A DNA stretch of 64,000 nucleotides, taken from NCBI GenBank assembly GCA_008931825.1, contig QXVZ01013980.1, positions 150,865 to 214,864 on the forward strand, given 5' to 3'. Positions 23,601-35,900 of this stretch are shown here, one piece after another. This DNA comes from Phallusia fumigata (Eukaryota > Chordata > Ascidiacea > Phlebobranchia > Ascidiidae). The notes below the pieces were generated by a model. It made no database searches and was not told the origin of the DNA. It saw only the letters and a list, made by a program, of their open reading frames with translations. Every line of letters starts with the position of its first letter. Within the stretch, counting starts at the first letter, position 1. A program made the position numbers and the translations under genes.

Positions 23601-26600
23601 ATTTACTTTGGGGTAACTTGGTCAAAGTTTGGACACAAGTTTTTACAATGACAACTAAAGTTCCAGTTCCATTAGTTTTAGAAGTTATCACTATTTTTTA
23701 TCACAAGTCACATAAAGTCAGTTTGTTTTTAAATGAAATAAATGGGCTTATAAAAATGCACTAAAGTTTCAAGTAAAGTGGGTGTTTGGATCTACATTTT
23801 ATTCCGTTTCAGGCAAGTATCTACACTTATCTTAATTGGTACCAAGAATGGCAGAAAAACACATGAACAAAAACAAAACCAACATAAACTAGAGAGGTGG
23901 CGTTCTCTATATTTTCATTCCACATACACTACCACCTCAAAATGATGTTCTCCACATATACCATTTTCTTTATTACATTGGATATATTTTCAATACCCAC
24001 ATTACATTGGGTCCCTTATTCCCTTGGCATTTTATAACATGATTGTTTCTGCTAGCATAAACATATGGGTCCCCACACACATGCAATTTCTGAATAGTAG
24101 TGATGTTTTTAGAACGTGATCGGTTTAAAAATCAGTTTTACNNNNNNNNNNNNNNNNNNNNNNNNNNNNNNNNNNNNNNNNNNNNNNNNNNNNNNNNNNN
24201 NNNNNNNNNNNNNNNNNNNNNNNNNNNNNNNNNNNNNNNNNNNNNNNNNNNNNNNNNNNNNNNNNNNNNNNNNNNNNNNNNNNNNNNNNNNNNNNNNNNN
24301 NNNNNNNNNNNNNNNNNNNNNNNNNNNNNNNNNNNNNNNNNNNNNNNNNNNNNNNNNNNNNNNNNNNNNNNNNNNNNNNNNNNNNNNNNNNNNNNNNNNN
24401 NNNNNNNNNNNNNNNNNNNNNNNNNNNNNNNNNNNNNNNNNNNNNNNNNNNNNNNNNNNNNNNNNNNNNNNNNNNNNNNNNNNNNNNNNNNNNNNNNNNN
24501 NNNNNNNNNNNNNNNNNNNNNNNNNNNNNNNNNNNNNNNNNNNNNNNNNNNNNNNNNNNNNNNNNNNNNNNNNNNNNNNNNNNNNNNNNNNNNNNNNNNN
24601 NNNNNNNNNNNNNNNNNNNNNNNNNNNNNNNNNNNNNNNNNNNNNNNNNNNNNNNNNNNNNNNNNNNNNNNNNNNNNAAAAAAGGGTAAATCGAAACAAA
24701 AGTTACAAAATACATTACAATACATTCCACTGTACCAGCTATCAAAAAAGAAAACTTCTAGGTAACTTACTTTGGTAAATATTGCCGTTTTAAAAATTTT
24801 ACATTTTGGGGGCCTGTGGGTGAACCGATGGGTGAATTGGGATAAAAAGTTGACAGTGCACAACTTTAGATAAACATCTATCATGTGTGAAAATTTGAAG
24901 AAATTTGGACGACTCCTTCATGGCTAAAACGTGGGAACAAACTCGCGTTAGACAGAAAAAAAGAAAGAAAGAAAAAAAAAACAGAGTAAAAACAATATGT
25001 GTCCCCTTCGAGGAAGGGGACCCATAATAATTTTAATCTACCCTTAGTACATGCTGCAGAAAAACAAGCAACTAAATATATTAAAATCCAAATGAATGAA
25101 GGCAGGTGTTTTCTCAATACATACAGTATGAATATACAAAATGATGGGATAGTAACATGAGAATAATGAATCATAGGGTTTAAAATGACATGCCTTGTTC
25201 TGTAGTGTGTTGTTTCAAATCACTTAGCAAGTATTTACTCACATAATCAAAATTCTCATAAAAGCTGAATCCATGTGAATACTGGATTCTTGTATGAAGA
25301 GTGCGTCCATCAGAGCGAAAACTAACAGACAGAAGATATCGCTCATCTGAGCTGTCCCTGCCAAAAAAAAACTTTTATTGCCAGATTGTATGCAGAAATT
25401 GAAATAGTTATGTTGAGAAAATATAACACAACAACAAAACTGGAGATAAATGTTTAAAGTTAAACAGTATAGAGACCAAAAAGGCACTGGTGGTATCAGC
25501 AGTTTTTACTGATAATACTTGAACATTAGGGATTAGGCCACATGCTTTGCACCTGAACGACATTTTATGACATAACTTGTGCTTGGTCTTAACACAGTTT
25601 TAGAATTCAGACATTAAATCTACACTGTTGCAGTACAAGCACAACTGCTCTCCAGCAGCAAAACTGACCTGACATGGTTCTGACTAAATTTTCATTTACT
25701 AAAACACAGATGTTTTGCGTTTAGTAACTTTTCCCCCTATTGGCCTACAACACACATCATTCTTAGTAGTTTCCTTAACATAACCAAAGTTTTCTAACAC
25801 ATACAGTAGAGTTTAGGGTACCAACCTGACAAGAAAGGAACCATCAGGGCAGTCATTCAACTTGATTTCAGCTTCAGTTTTTGTCAGTGGACCCCAATAC
25901 CAACCCTGTCTGAAGTTGAAGTTTTGTAAGAACTTTTATATTGATGCTTTTTATTGAGGATGCCCGGCTCATATGTTGACAAAGTCCAAGCCACTTTGTA
26001 AAACTAACCTACTCAAACAGAAGTTTAAAAATGTTTGGAAGGGAAACTACTTACTTCGCGAGGTTACGTAATTCCTCAGTAAGAGTGCGAAACTCATTTC
26101 CATTTGAAAACACAAACTGCGACCTTGGGGTTGGACTTGGCATTCGTCTTCTTGGAACATAATCCTCTAAACCCCCTTGTTCCTCATTGTTCATTGAAGC
26201 CAAATTCTCATCCTCTCGCAATCTCTCCGTACTGCTAGTACTGGGGGATTCTTCTGCACCAATTGTGTGGTTTGGTTGACCGTTGGGCAAATCTTTGAAA
26301 CTGTCTCCTTTTGATTGTTCTAGCCGGTTGTCAGTTGTTTCTTCATCTAGTCCATATACTTTTTGTGTACCAATGCTTGTGGGTGTAGTTGGAGCAGCAC
26401 TAAAACCACCCACCTCTGACAAATCACCTTGGACCAAACAATTTAAAGTAAATGTTACTTAATACATTAATAAATGAACATGGTTTAATTTTGTCTATTT
26501 TTTTAATTGATTAACCTGAATCTGTATTTTTACTACATAGGGTGTTGCTTTAAAAATGTCTTTTCAGTACTACATTTGCGGTTGTATACAGCCAGTACAA

Positions 26601-27631
26601 ACTCTTATAGATGTAACAAACGTGTTTGTGGACAAAACAAACCATGGGGCTGAAAATGCACTGGATTGGGCCAAACTTAAGAACAACTGAAGGTAGTACC
26701 AGAACACCTGGAAACCTTCCTCCAATTTGAAGAAATTGTGAGTAAAAACAAACAAGTTACAAAATGACACCTGTAGTGGGTTTCACTCCATTCACAACTG
26801 GACCTTTAGATTCTTCAGTCTCATCCACACTGGTTCTAGAGTGACACAAAAACATTTTAAATTACAATTAAACTACAAAAAAGTTATTTATTTTGAAACC
26901 ACAACTGGAATTGCAATATGTCTAAAACCCTGGGAATTTCTCATGAAATATCCTTAAAAAGGCCCTCTATTTAAGTGCTTTTAGCATTTTTATTTATGTT
27001 TCTTTGCATTATTGTTTTAGAGGCACTGGCAATTTAATGTAGGCATCAAGCAACAATAATTGGGGGTATTTTACCTGCTTTTCTCTCTGCTAAACAACCT
27101 GAGGAAAGGTTTGTTACCCTGTTTCTTTGGACTCTTCTCTTCAGTTTCACTGCAAAAAAGGTTTGGAAACAACTTAAAAAACTGCTATACAGTCATTAAC
27201 ATGTAAAATCACACTTTGCAATTTTAAACAATATGAATGTGCTACATTGTAACTTAGGCCCAAGTATCTTAAAAATAACTCCCAAACAATGTCTTTGAAA
27301 AATCCTTAGTATACAAGTTTAACAGGCTTCACAAAAATCCAATTTTAGAAGATACATGATGGGACACAAGGGAGATATTCAAAATATACAGGAAAAACAC
27401 AAGTCAACTTATAAATATTAATTCAAATAATTTTGCTGCCAACAGAATTACAACCCACCTACATCAGATCGATTAGCAATTTGCACAAGTAACTGTACTT
27501 ATTGTTCCCCAAACGTATCTATATAAATTTACATTTTAAAAATAGCAACACATTCCTTACTTTTCCTCCTTTTCTGTACTCGAGTGCGTTTTCTTCTTCA
27601 TGTGAATCGAAAGTCTTCGTATTTTTTTCAT
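20675..27631 (-). CDS. SOCS6: Suppressor of cytokine signalling 6 (SH2 plus SOCS box)
   Basis: The eight exons are 27561-27631, 27075-27149, 26771-26835, 26055-26427, about 25826-25909, 25243-25357, 23406-23549 and 20675-20794, totalling 348 residues in one frame. It starts MKKIRRLSIH (human SOCS6 starts MKKI). A Ser/Pro-rich linker ends in FRTLTEELRNLAKQGWYWGP (human SLTEELKKLAKQGWYWGP). The SH2 domain runs from about residue 197; GSFLVRDSSDERYLLS holds the phosphotyrosine-binding Arg at about 223. Exon 7 gives SVVKLINDSV and FCYSRSR, and the SOCS box is VRSLQYLCRFVIRQYTRIDH. SOCS6 is an adaptor that brings tyrosine-phosphorylated receptors to an Elongin-Cullin5 ubiquitin ligase. The N-terminal region is much shorter than the vertebrate one (535 total). 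Two introns carry repeats, contig overlaps and an N gap, but no coding exon appears lost. Confidence 0.93.
21233..23332. repeat. Unclassified interspersed repeat, copy 1 (contig ends duplicated inside)
   Basis: It starts CTAGAGAGGTGGCATTCTCC and ends in a short hairpin followed by GGACCCATAAT. The same two ends bound another copy at 23889-25028. Inside it are three single N bases (21479, 22161, 22830), each flanked by near-identical sequence on both sides, so the true element is shorter than shown. Part of the interior carries (CAA)n and a segment resembling a tRNA-derived tail. It lies in the last intron of SOCS6. The class is not determined. Confidence 0.6.
23889..25028. repeat. Unclassified interspersed repeat, copy 2
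   Basis: It begins CTAGAGAGGTGGCGTTCTC and ends GGGACCCATAAT, matching the ends of the copy at 21233-23332. The 3' hairpin has arms GTCCCCTTC and GAAGGGGAC around GAG. The middle is lost in a run of N. It lies in the SOCS6 intron between exons 6 and 7. Confidence 0.6.
24142..24677. other. Sequence gap (536 N)
   Basis: A run of N inside repeat copy 2. Open frames crossing it are meaningless. Confidence 1.
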
Positions 27632-27943
27632 CCTTTTTTTTGATATTTTAATTCGTTTTTCACAAAAAAAATCACATTGTTTTTACAACAAGTTTACAGT
27701 TGCACTTTCTCTCAGCTGATAAAAATAAACTCGCTGCATTTAAATGTCGCTTGTCGCTTTTTTATGTCGCGCTGATTCGCTGTATAAGTTTTATCGGAAC
27801 CGGATAATTATTGACAAACGTGGATAAACTGCAGGAAAAACAGGAACAGTAAATACTTGTTGTTTGTGGGCATTGCGAAAGTAGCAGAAGCAGGTGATAA
27901 AGTCAAAAGAACCGGCCGCTTTAATTCAAAGTCAAGTGTACTC

Positions 27944-28371
27944 CAGGGTTTGATCAATTACATGATTTTAGTCAAATTAACATTACAATTATTCCGTCAA
28001 ATTTTTGAATTACGTTACAATTACTCCATAGATACTACATAGTGTATGTATATGTAGTATCTATGATTACTCTGTCTTGAAAAATATGAATTACAATTAT
28101 TCTGGAAATTGTAATCATTTACAAATTACATGTCAACACATTGTTTTTTTTTCACAACGACACAACAACCAAGTCTATATGTATAAAATGCATAGCCATG
28201 CTTCCAAAATGCTGCATAAAATCAGTGGCAAAGGTATCTTGCAAAAAAAGTAATTAGAGAACTAATTAGGTAAAGGTGTAAGCAAACTGCAATTACACGT
28301 GCAAACTTAAAAAGTTTGAATTACAATTACACCAAATTAATTACATAATAATTGTAATTGATCCAACTCTG
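27944..28371. mobile_element. Non-autonomous hAT-type DNA transposon (MITE), copy 1
   Basis: It is flanked by a perfect 8-bp target site duplication GTGTACTC (27936-27943 and 28372-28379). Terminal inverted repeats are CAGGGTTTGATCAATTAC at the left and, on the other strand from the right end, CAGAGTTGGATCAATTAC. At 428 bp it has no coding capacity. The 8-bp duplication and CAG-starting ends place it in the hAT superfamily. A second copy is at 56464-56899. Confidence 0.88.
28027..28065. repeat. 39-nt perfect hairpin inside the MITE
   Basis: Arms of 15 nt (CATAGATACTACATA and its exact complement) surround a 9-nt loop. The unit is bounded on both sides by ATTACTC, a 7-bp direct repeat, and is absent from the other MITE copy. 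Confidence 0.85.
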
Positions 28372-30435
28372 GTGTACTCCAACTAAACTATTAAAGAGTC
28401 AAGTCAGTCTATCCAAAGTTGGAACTCGAGTCAAGTCTTTGAAAAAGGCGACTTGGGTTTATTCCAATGCTGGTACGCACTGTAGCTACCGTCGCAAAGG
28501 CGCTATATGATAGCGACTCAAAAGGGGGTTGGGCGCTTTATAGAAAAAACAACTCATACCAACATCGCAACGTGTACATCATTTAAACCGAACTTTCATG
28601 GAATTCGAACGGACCACTTTGAGAACGTCATCCTAATGTGGTTTGCCGCTAAAAACCTTCCAGCATTTCCACATCAACAACCCTCTGACACTTAACACTA
28701 GTTTTATGTCCTGGGTTTTTTGTGTGTAGCGACCACATAACCATAAAACAAAGGTTAAACCAGTAGTAGGATGATGTGTAAAAGCCCTGCAAGGAAGTGT
28801 TAATATTTAAGGTTTACCATAGCTTCCATGGAGAATATGGTCTCTCCAAACCGCTGATTAAAACTTCGTTCCTTTTACATGGTTAACATTAAAGTTTGCT
28901 AATACCCATCGAATATAGTGGGAATATTTTTTGGCAGAGCAATGTTTCGTAAAGCCTAAAGTTATGCAGCGTTGTAACTGAGCTCTGGACGTTCAAAAGC
29001 CCATGGATTTGCGCTTGTTTGTGTTTCGTGATTTTCGTTATTCAACCTTAAGATTATGAAACTCACGGTACGCTGGTAAGCTGAATTTTTTGTGCGAAAC
29101 GCGAATTTCGTGTTTCTGCAAGCTAGGTTAATTGAAATTGTCTAGAATGACTTGTTCGCTTACATTTGTAGTTGGTTCTAGCAAGTTCTTTTCCGCGGAC
29201 AGCGTAACATCTCTATAGTACAAAAAGGCCAGATTACAAACTATAAACGCGACACGAAATTGGAATCCTGGGCCGTTTAAGAACATTCGTCTCATAGGCT
29301 TGCCTGGGGCCTAACGAACAGAAAAAGCACCCCACTTTCCTGTTTATCCAGGTTTCCGAAAGATGACGCGCAATTAGTATTTTTCTTATGTGCGCATTTA
29401 CAGCTGTGCACACACTCTACCAGCAGTCTAAGTTTTATTTACATCATTGTAATACTGATCCAGTCTAAATTTGCAAAGTGACGTTATACTGGCAATTTCA
29501 AAAGTTCCGAAGGTTTTATTGGTCAGGTAATTCCGAAAATTTAGATTTTAAAAACGCAAATTTAAAACCAATTTGCGCTGCAGCGGTTGTAGAAGTCCAG
29601 CCCGTTTTGTTAATTCCACCTTTCAGTTTTAGAATGAGTAATGTCAGATTAAACATGCACTTTATTTACAATCAGAAGTTTTAGGTTGGTCACAAAAGTG
29701 ATTTTAAAAAGGTTTGGACCGTACCTTAGTCAAATAGAAATTACCGGTAACGGTTCCAACCACAATACAAACGTATGATAAATTAACTAACTTAACTACA
29801 ACTCGTAATTACCTCAACGCCCATTTAACTACACTGCGACAAAATCAGATAAACTAAACATACTAAAATCTAACAGAGGAAAACCATAAAGCACGTGGGA
29901 AGTATTGGGAGTTATTGCGTCACAATGGATTTATGTTGTACCAGCCGTTGTGATGGGAAATACTTTATTTTTAAACTGGGGAGCGTTAATTGTCCTTAAC
30001 AGCGATATTACTTTTTTTACGTTGTACTGCAGCGCAAAAGTGTGTCAAACACGTATTGTTTTTGGTTCACGGCAGCCAGGCAGAGAGATGAAAGAGCCGC
30101 ATGCGGCCCAGGTTGTCGACCGCTGGTATAGTGACACCACCATAATTTTGTTTTGGGATTTTTACAAACTCGATACATGCCGACATGCAAATGAATTTTG
30201 TTGCATTATTGGTAATTTTAAAAGCCTGTTTATGTTAAAATTGCTTTATCCGCTCACCTTTCGCCTGTAGCTAACTATCACAGTAGGTGAATACAAACCA
30301 CAATCATTATATTAACCAAAAGTGTAGGGGCATTGTACATGAAATATGCATGACAAAACAAATTTTAAATTGATATTACATAATATTTTACACATCAATA
30401 TCAAAACCTACATAATACAGTACAACAACATCTTG

Positions 30436-31347
30436 CTACTGATCCTTAACATCTGTAAAGAGAAAAGGTAAAAAGCGCTGACGCCAGTCCGTAAAAGCCA
30501 GATGAGTTGCGATAAAAACACCCAAAGCAGAAAAGGCGACAGATACTTCTGTGAGGATGCCGTGAGGGTCAGTCCCTAACATAATCACGGCGCCTATATC
30601 TGAAGCCAGTGTGAGAAGACTGATAAGAAACAGACGTCTCATGCATCGCATTTGGGCTTTCACATTGCTCTGTTGATCAAGTTCGACGTTTATGATCCGA
30701 TAGTTTTTCCAGATTGGATAAGCCAACAGCAGGGTGGTTGACACGTGCAGGCAAAACACATAAACAGAGATAATTAAAGGCAACCACGTTATTTGTCTTG
30801 AGTTGACAAACACAAGCGCGGCAGTTACTCCTAGTAAATACGCAATGGCCAACCATAGCAATGCTTTACTAAAGAAGCGAGTAAAAGCTGACGAGAGAAA
30901 GTTCAATCGTTCATCGGCGTAAAATATGCGTTGCCTCGCCCAAAGTATAAAGTACGAAAAGCTAAATGAGTACCCGACTGCTGTCAAAAAGAATCTTTCG
31001 ATTGGAATGCAGAGTCTATTTTCTTGGTCAAAGGCCAGCGTGTACACTGGTAATGGAACAAAAGTCGTCGTTATGCAGAGAGCGCCCACGATGCTGACGA
31101 TTCGTGTTCGCTTGGCGTACAATGCCGCCAGGCCGTCCCCGGAGTCGATGTCTTTTGACTTTCTGTGGTGATACATTGACAAAGGTATGACCAGAACTGC
31201 AGCCAAAAATGCTACCACGAGATGAACTACAGCGGAAACAATTCGAATTCCACACACTTCATGATGAGCTGGATGAGTTGTCATATCCTGGCTGTCGTAT
31301 GGAAGCGAACTTGCTTCCAGAGCTGCCGAAGTTGTACCGTTGTTCAT
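30436..31347 (-). CDS. Orphan seven-transmembrane protein, single exon
   Basis: An open frame of 303 residues starts MNNGTTSAAL. Seven hydrophobic segments fall at about 36-58, 83-106, 119-138, 164-183, 191-215, 238-258 and 268-290, with an N-terminal glycosylation site (NGT), basic loops (HHRKSKD, RQRIFY, MRRLF) and a short charged C-terminus. This topology suits a G-protein-coupled receptor. Rhodopsin-class marks such as DRY or NPxxY are not visible; SYFILWARQRIFY at the end of helix 3 may be the equivalent loop. I do not recognise the family. Intronless small receptors of this kind are often lineage-specific expansions. Confidence 0.7.
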   Translation of the reverse strand: MNNGTTSAALEASSLPYDSQDMTTHPAHHEVCGIRIVSAVVHLVVAFLAAVLVIPLSMYHHRKSKDIDSGDGLAALYAKRTRIVSIVGALCITTTFVPLPVYTLAFDQENRLCIPIERFFLTAVGYSFSFSYFILWARQRIFYADERLNFLSSAFTRFFSKALLWLAIAYLLGVTAALVFVNSRQITWLPLIISVYVFCLHVSTTLLLAYPIWKNYRIINVELDQQSNVKAQMRCMRRLFLISLLTLASDIGAVIMLGTDPHGILTEVSVAFSALGVFIATHLAFTDWRQRFLPFLFTDVKDQ

Positions 31348-32984
31348 CGTTAGTTTTTGAGCCTAGCAATCCTTGCATTCGCTCCAAACTTGATTAAGCT
31401 ATTAACTCTTAAAACATGTAGTGTTGACTGTTTGCCGCGGACATTACAGCAATAAATAAACACTGTATTTTTGAACCATGTATTTTTTTGTTTCCATGAA
31501 CAGATGGCACCGAATCGATGTTACGCAATCAAAACGTAGATGACGCGATTGTCGCTGCTGGCGACCGTGATGTGTGGCGAAAGGTACTGTATTAAACGAC
31601 TTGCTACAGGTGATAGTTAGATCTCCTGGGTAGTTGGATAAAGTGCTTGTGGCATGAAAATGCAAAGGCATGTTATTTAAATGGTAGATGAATAAATTAG
31701 CTAATAATTTGCTTTTTAGAATCAATATTCCGCATGGGGTTTAATAAAGTTAAATTTTTTATTAAAGATTTGTTCGCACCTAACTGACCCTATCTAGCTA
31801 AAACATTACATTTGTTTTTCCTTTAAATAAAAAGATACGTTTTGACATTACCATGATAATCCTTCCGGGTGTTAATCGGACGTAAACAAAACGGCACAGG
31901 CAATTTAGTGTTGTATTACGCGATTGACATGTGTGCCCTTTTTAACAAAATTAACGCAACCAAATATAACCGGTCTGATGCTTTTGTTCTGGTTCCTGGC
32001 CCCGTACAAAAATTGTTATCGGGTGCGAAAACATATGGACCTGTGAATCTATAATTTATTAGTTTTACTCGAAACACACGTTATGCATTGGATGACGGTG
32101 GTTAACAGTATAGACCGCATATATGACCGTATCGCACTTTTTTATGCGAGTATTGATGCATAACGAGCATGGGGAAGTTGCAGGAAAAGTTTGTTTACGA
32201 CAGGAGTCGGCAACCCCTGGCATAACTGCGACGGTTGGCACGCGAGGTGATTATTCATGGCATGTCACGTGATTCACGAATTCATTTTTCGGCCAAGGTG
32301 ACCGAAATGTTTGATGTAAAGTGCAGTGCAACTTCAGCAACGAGCTATACACAGCGCATGCAAACCAGCCTATTACAGATTGCTACGATTAGCCTACCAA
32401 ACGCAGATACATAAGGTCATTAACATTTTAATCTAATTGTAAACTTGTAAATTAGCATACTGCCTTTAAAAGGTTGCCGATCTCTGCTGGAGATCAAAAC
32501 ACTTTTCAAAAAAGGACAAGATAATAGTGATAAATTTCAGCTGCGTAAGCATTTTTACGCTACACAAACTATTTCCTCTGTAGCTTTTACCATGTGGAGG
32601 CAGAAATAAAAATTCGTTTGCACATTATTTTTAGTGTTTAATATATGTTCGATTTCACGTATTCTTTATAATTCAACAAACGCAATGAATATTCGGGAGT
32701 AACTTTAGCCCATAACTTTTCGAAAAGTATGTGAAAATTAAAACACGGTATAATAATGTGAAATCAGCAATACGTTATTTGCACATACAACGACATATGC
32801 CGCGTTCCGACGGGTAACGGGTAATCAACTGAAGGCCATGAATAAAAAAGATACGACAGTTACACAACACATTATATGCAGATTTTTACTGGTTACTTCA
32901 ACATAAAATTATTGTTGTTCGTATATTTACGGTATATGGTATTTGCAATGCATCGATTGCATTGACGTTTAGCTTCATATTTTC
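31348..32984. other. Intergenic with a hAT-like fragment
   Basis: No coding exon is supported. It contains the element at 32201-32486. The last 300 bp before gene A are its 3' flank. Confidence 0.4.
32201..32486. mobile_element. hAT-like non-autonomous element (reverse orientation)
   Basis: It begins CAGGAGTCGGCAACCCC and ends GGTTGCCGATCTCTG, an imperfect inverted repeat of the widespread hAT end CAG..GTCGGCAACC. Inside, the segment with GACGGTTGGCACGCGAGGTG is the reverse complement of the end found in the copies near 39.2, 41.4 and 44.4 kb. No convincing target duplication was found. Confidence 0.6.
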
Positions 32985-35900
32985 TCACTGCTTCGTTGTA
33001 GCGATCTGTGGAGTGTAGGGTGGGGGAGGTTGCTGGTTTTCATAAACTCCCACAACAAACCTGGGCGACTGTGACGTCTTAGGGACCGCTTGTGGCGCCA
33101 CAGGGAGTGGATACAAGTGGTCTTGGTTAGTTGATTCTCTTTGCTGATTATAGACGTTGGAAATGGCTGTTGAATGTAGAATTGTTAGAGTGTTTAATAA
33201 GTCTGCTTAATATAGAAATTAAATCCGCTTTTTTCAAGTATGGGCAAAGCAGATTATTAGGTTTGTAAAAACATCTTTGACTTGCCGTTTGTACAGACAG
33301 GCTACACAAGTAGCGAACACGTTTTGTGCAGTCAAGTGTGGCGAAGATTTAAAAATCATTGAGCTATCTCAAAACAATTCATTGGGGGCTGAGAAGCGAA
33401 AAAAGGCTGCGTAGCGCTTCACAGTTCGTTTCATTCACGTTGTTCAAAAGATTTCCTGAAACATGTCACGGTTGACTTCACAAAACTATGTGAATTACTA
33501 GACTTGGGTTTGCGAAGCAATTTACATGCGCTGAAAGTAAGTACTGAAAGAAAAATAAGTTACACACGTTGTTGTTGTTGTTGATCGGTTGCTGACGACA
33601 TGGCATATGCTGATGACGTAACTGTTGTCGGTGTCGGGGTATTCCGCTTTTTGGAAAAGTAACAGCAACAGACGAAGACTATCGAGGCGACAGCAAGAAT
33701 AGCAAGAACAGCAATTCCGATTCCAACGTATAACCCTACGGTGGGAAAATTTGTAGAAGGTGACCTGATCGTGAAAGTGGTGATGCTTGGAGTTGTTGTT
33801 GAAACGTATCCTGGTATCCTTTCGCAATTCCGTCCTCCAGTGTCACGACAACTGTTTATAAATCCACGACAGCAAAATTCACCAACATCACAATGTAACT
33901 GTATTCCGCAATTGTTGCCCTGCGAAAAAACACATACACTGCAAAGTTTTCCTTCCTTAGAAAAAATTTTCACAAAAGTATCAATAAAATAATTAAGCAC
34001 AGCTAGCTAGCGGGCTTACTTTATCATCAGGTAAAATTCTTCTGCAATTTCTATCTGCAGTTGCTTGACAGGAATTAAAGATTCTGTTGCAACAATATTC
34101 ACCAATATCACAATGGCTGAACGTTCCGCAATTGTTGACCTATACAAAACAGCTTTTTAACTACACTAAATAAATTTGCACATGAAAGTGTCAAGATTGT
34201 GGAATGATATGCACAATCGGCTTATGTTATAAGGTGAGTTCCGAGCAAAAAACAAAACGTTTTGACTGCATACCAATAAGGCAGGTAGCTCAGTGGCGAA
34301 TTTCATGAGGAAATAGGAAGCAGTCAGCTGTTGTTTCAAACACCAAAATTAAAAATTCAATAAAACAAATAATTCCTTACAACAGGTGTGTCATCAGATC
34401 CTCCTATTCTCCTGCAGTTCTCGTCGGCGTTTGCTTGACAAGTATTTATGACTCCGTTGCAGCAGTAAGAACCAACTGCACAATGGGCGAACGATCCGCA
34501 ATTGTTCTCCTGCAAAATGTTTTTTATTTAAACTGCTGAAGTTTACATTTCCGGTTGCCAAGGCGATTAAGTGGTTGGCGCAACTACTTGGTAATGGCAA
34601 GGTCAGGGTTCTAGTCACGACTTTTTTCTGTGTGCTTAAATGTGGGTGTCATAGCTCTAACAGAACTCGAAAAAGATAAGACGAAACCTGAAGTTAAAAT
34701 GTATTTTTCGCCATCGACTTCCAAGAACCAAACACGTTTCGACAGGACAAAAGAAAGGCAGATAGTTTAATAGCGGATTAACGTAAGCATAGCGTGGTTA
34801 AGCAATCTTTCCCCATTAATTATGTAAACAAAACAAACAATAAAATTGTTCTTACAACTTCTGTGTCATCAGATCCTTCGATTCTTCTACAATTGTTACC
34901 ACCAGTTGATTGACAAGTATTAATGAGTCCGTTGCAACAATAATCACCAATATCACAATGCGACAGACGACCACAATTGTTATCCTGCAAATCAGTTTTT
35001 AAACTAAACTCCATAAAATCTGCATTGGGAATTGTCAAGATAGTAAAATGGTCAACGCAACTGCCTGATAAAATAAGGTTATAATGTAAGCAAAAAAACA
35101 ACACATTTTGACAGAAGGACAATGAGGCAGGTAGCTCAGTGGCGAATTTCGTGAGCATACCCGATACAGTCAGATGCACATAGGCATTATAAATCAATCA
35201 AACAAACAAATGATTCCTTACTGCAGGTGTGTCATCAGATCCTCCTATTTTCCTGCAGTTCTCGTCGGCGTTTGCTTGACAAGTATTTATGATTCCGTTG
35301 CAGCAGTGAGAACCAACTGCACAATGGGCGAACGATCCGCAATTGTTCTCCTGCAAAAATGTTTTCTGGTTAAACTACTTAAACTTGCATTTAAGGTTGC
35401 CAAGGCGATTAAGTGGATAGCGCATTAACTACTCGGTAATGGCAAGGTCAGGATTCTAATCACGACTTTTCTCTGGAAGCATAAAGTTTCAGTGACATAG
35501 CTCTAAAAGAAGCCAAAAAAGACTTCAAAATCTGAAGTTAAAATACACTATTCGTCACCGACTTCCAAGAAACAAACACGTTGACAGAACAGATAAAAAG
35601 CAGATAGTTTAATAGCGGATTATTGTAATATAAACCTGGTCAAGCAATTTTCTCCCTTTAATGGTGTAAATAAAACAAACAATAAAATTTTTCTTACAAC
35701 TTCTGTGTCATCAGATCCCTCAATTCTTCTACAATTGTCACCGCCAGTTGAGTGACAAGTATTAACGAATCCGTTGCAACAATAATCACCAATATCACAA
35801 TGGCTTAATGTTCCGCAATTGTTGTCCTACAAAACAGCTTTTTAACTAAGCTACATAAATTTGCGTTTAAAATTGTCACGATATTGAGAAGATCAGCGAA

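Larger units (their letters stand above)
27632..30435. other. SOCS6 upstream region and spacer
   Basis: This holds the SOCS6 promoter side, a small transposon (27944-28371), remains of a GACTTGACTCG-rich repeat near 28390-28450, and a GAGCCGCATGCGGCCC motif near 30092 typical of hAT-like element ends. No host gene is supported. Confidence 0.45.

Noticed and set aside
24100-24884. Open frames spanning the N run
   Set aside because: They consist almost entirely of unknown bases.
29905-30270. 121-codon open frame
   Set aside because: Low-complexity hydrophobic product with no homology recalled, crossing a hAT-like end motif; likely chance.
33568-33919. Reading the module cluster as secreted cystine-knot peptides only
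   Set aside because: Genes A, B and E clearly continue in frame into a membrane helix and a PPxY-type cytoplasmic tail, so the modules are receptor or adaptor ectodomains.
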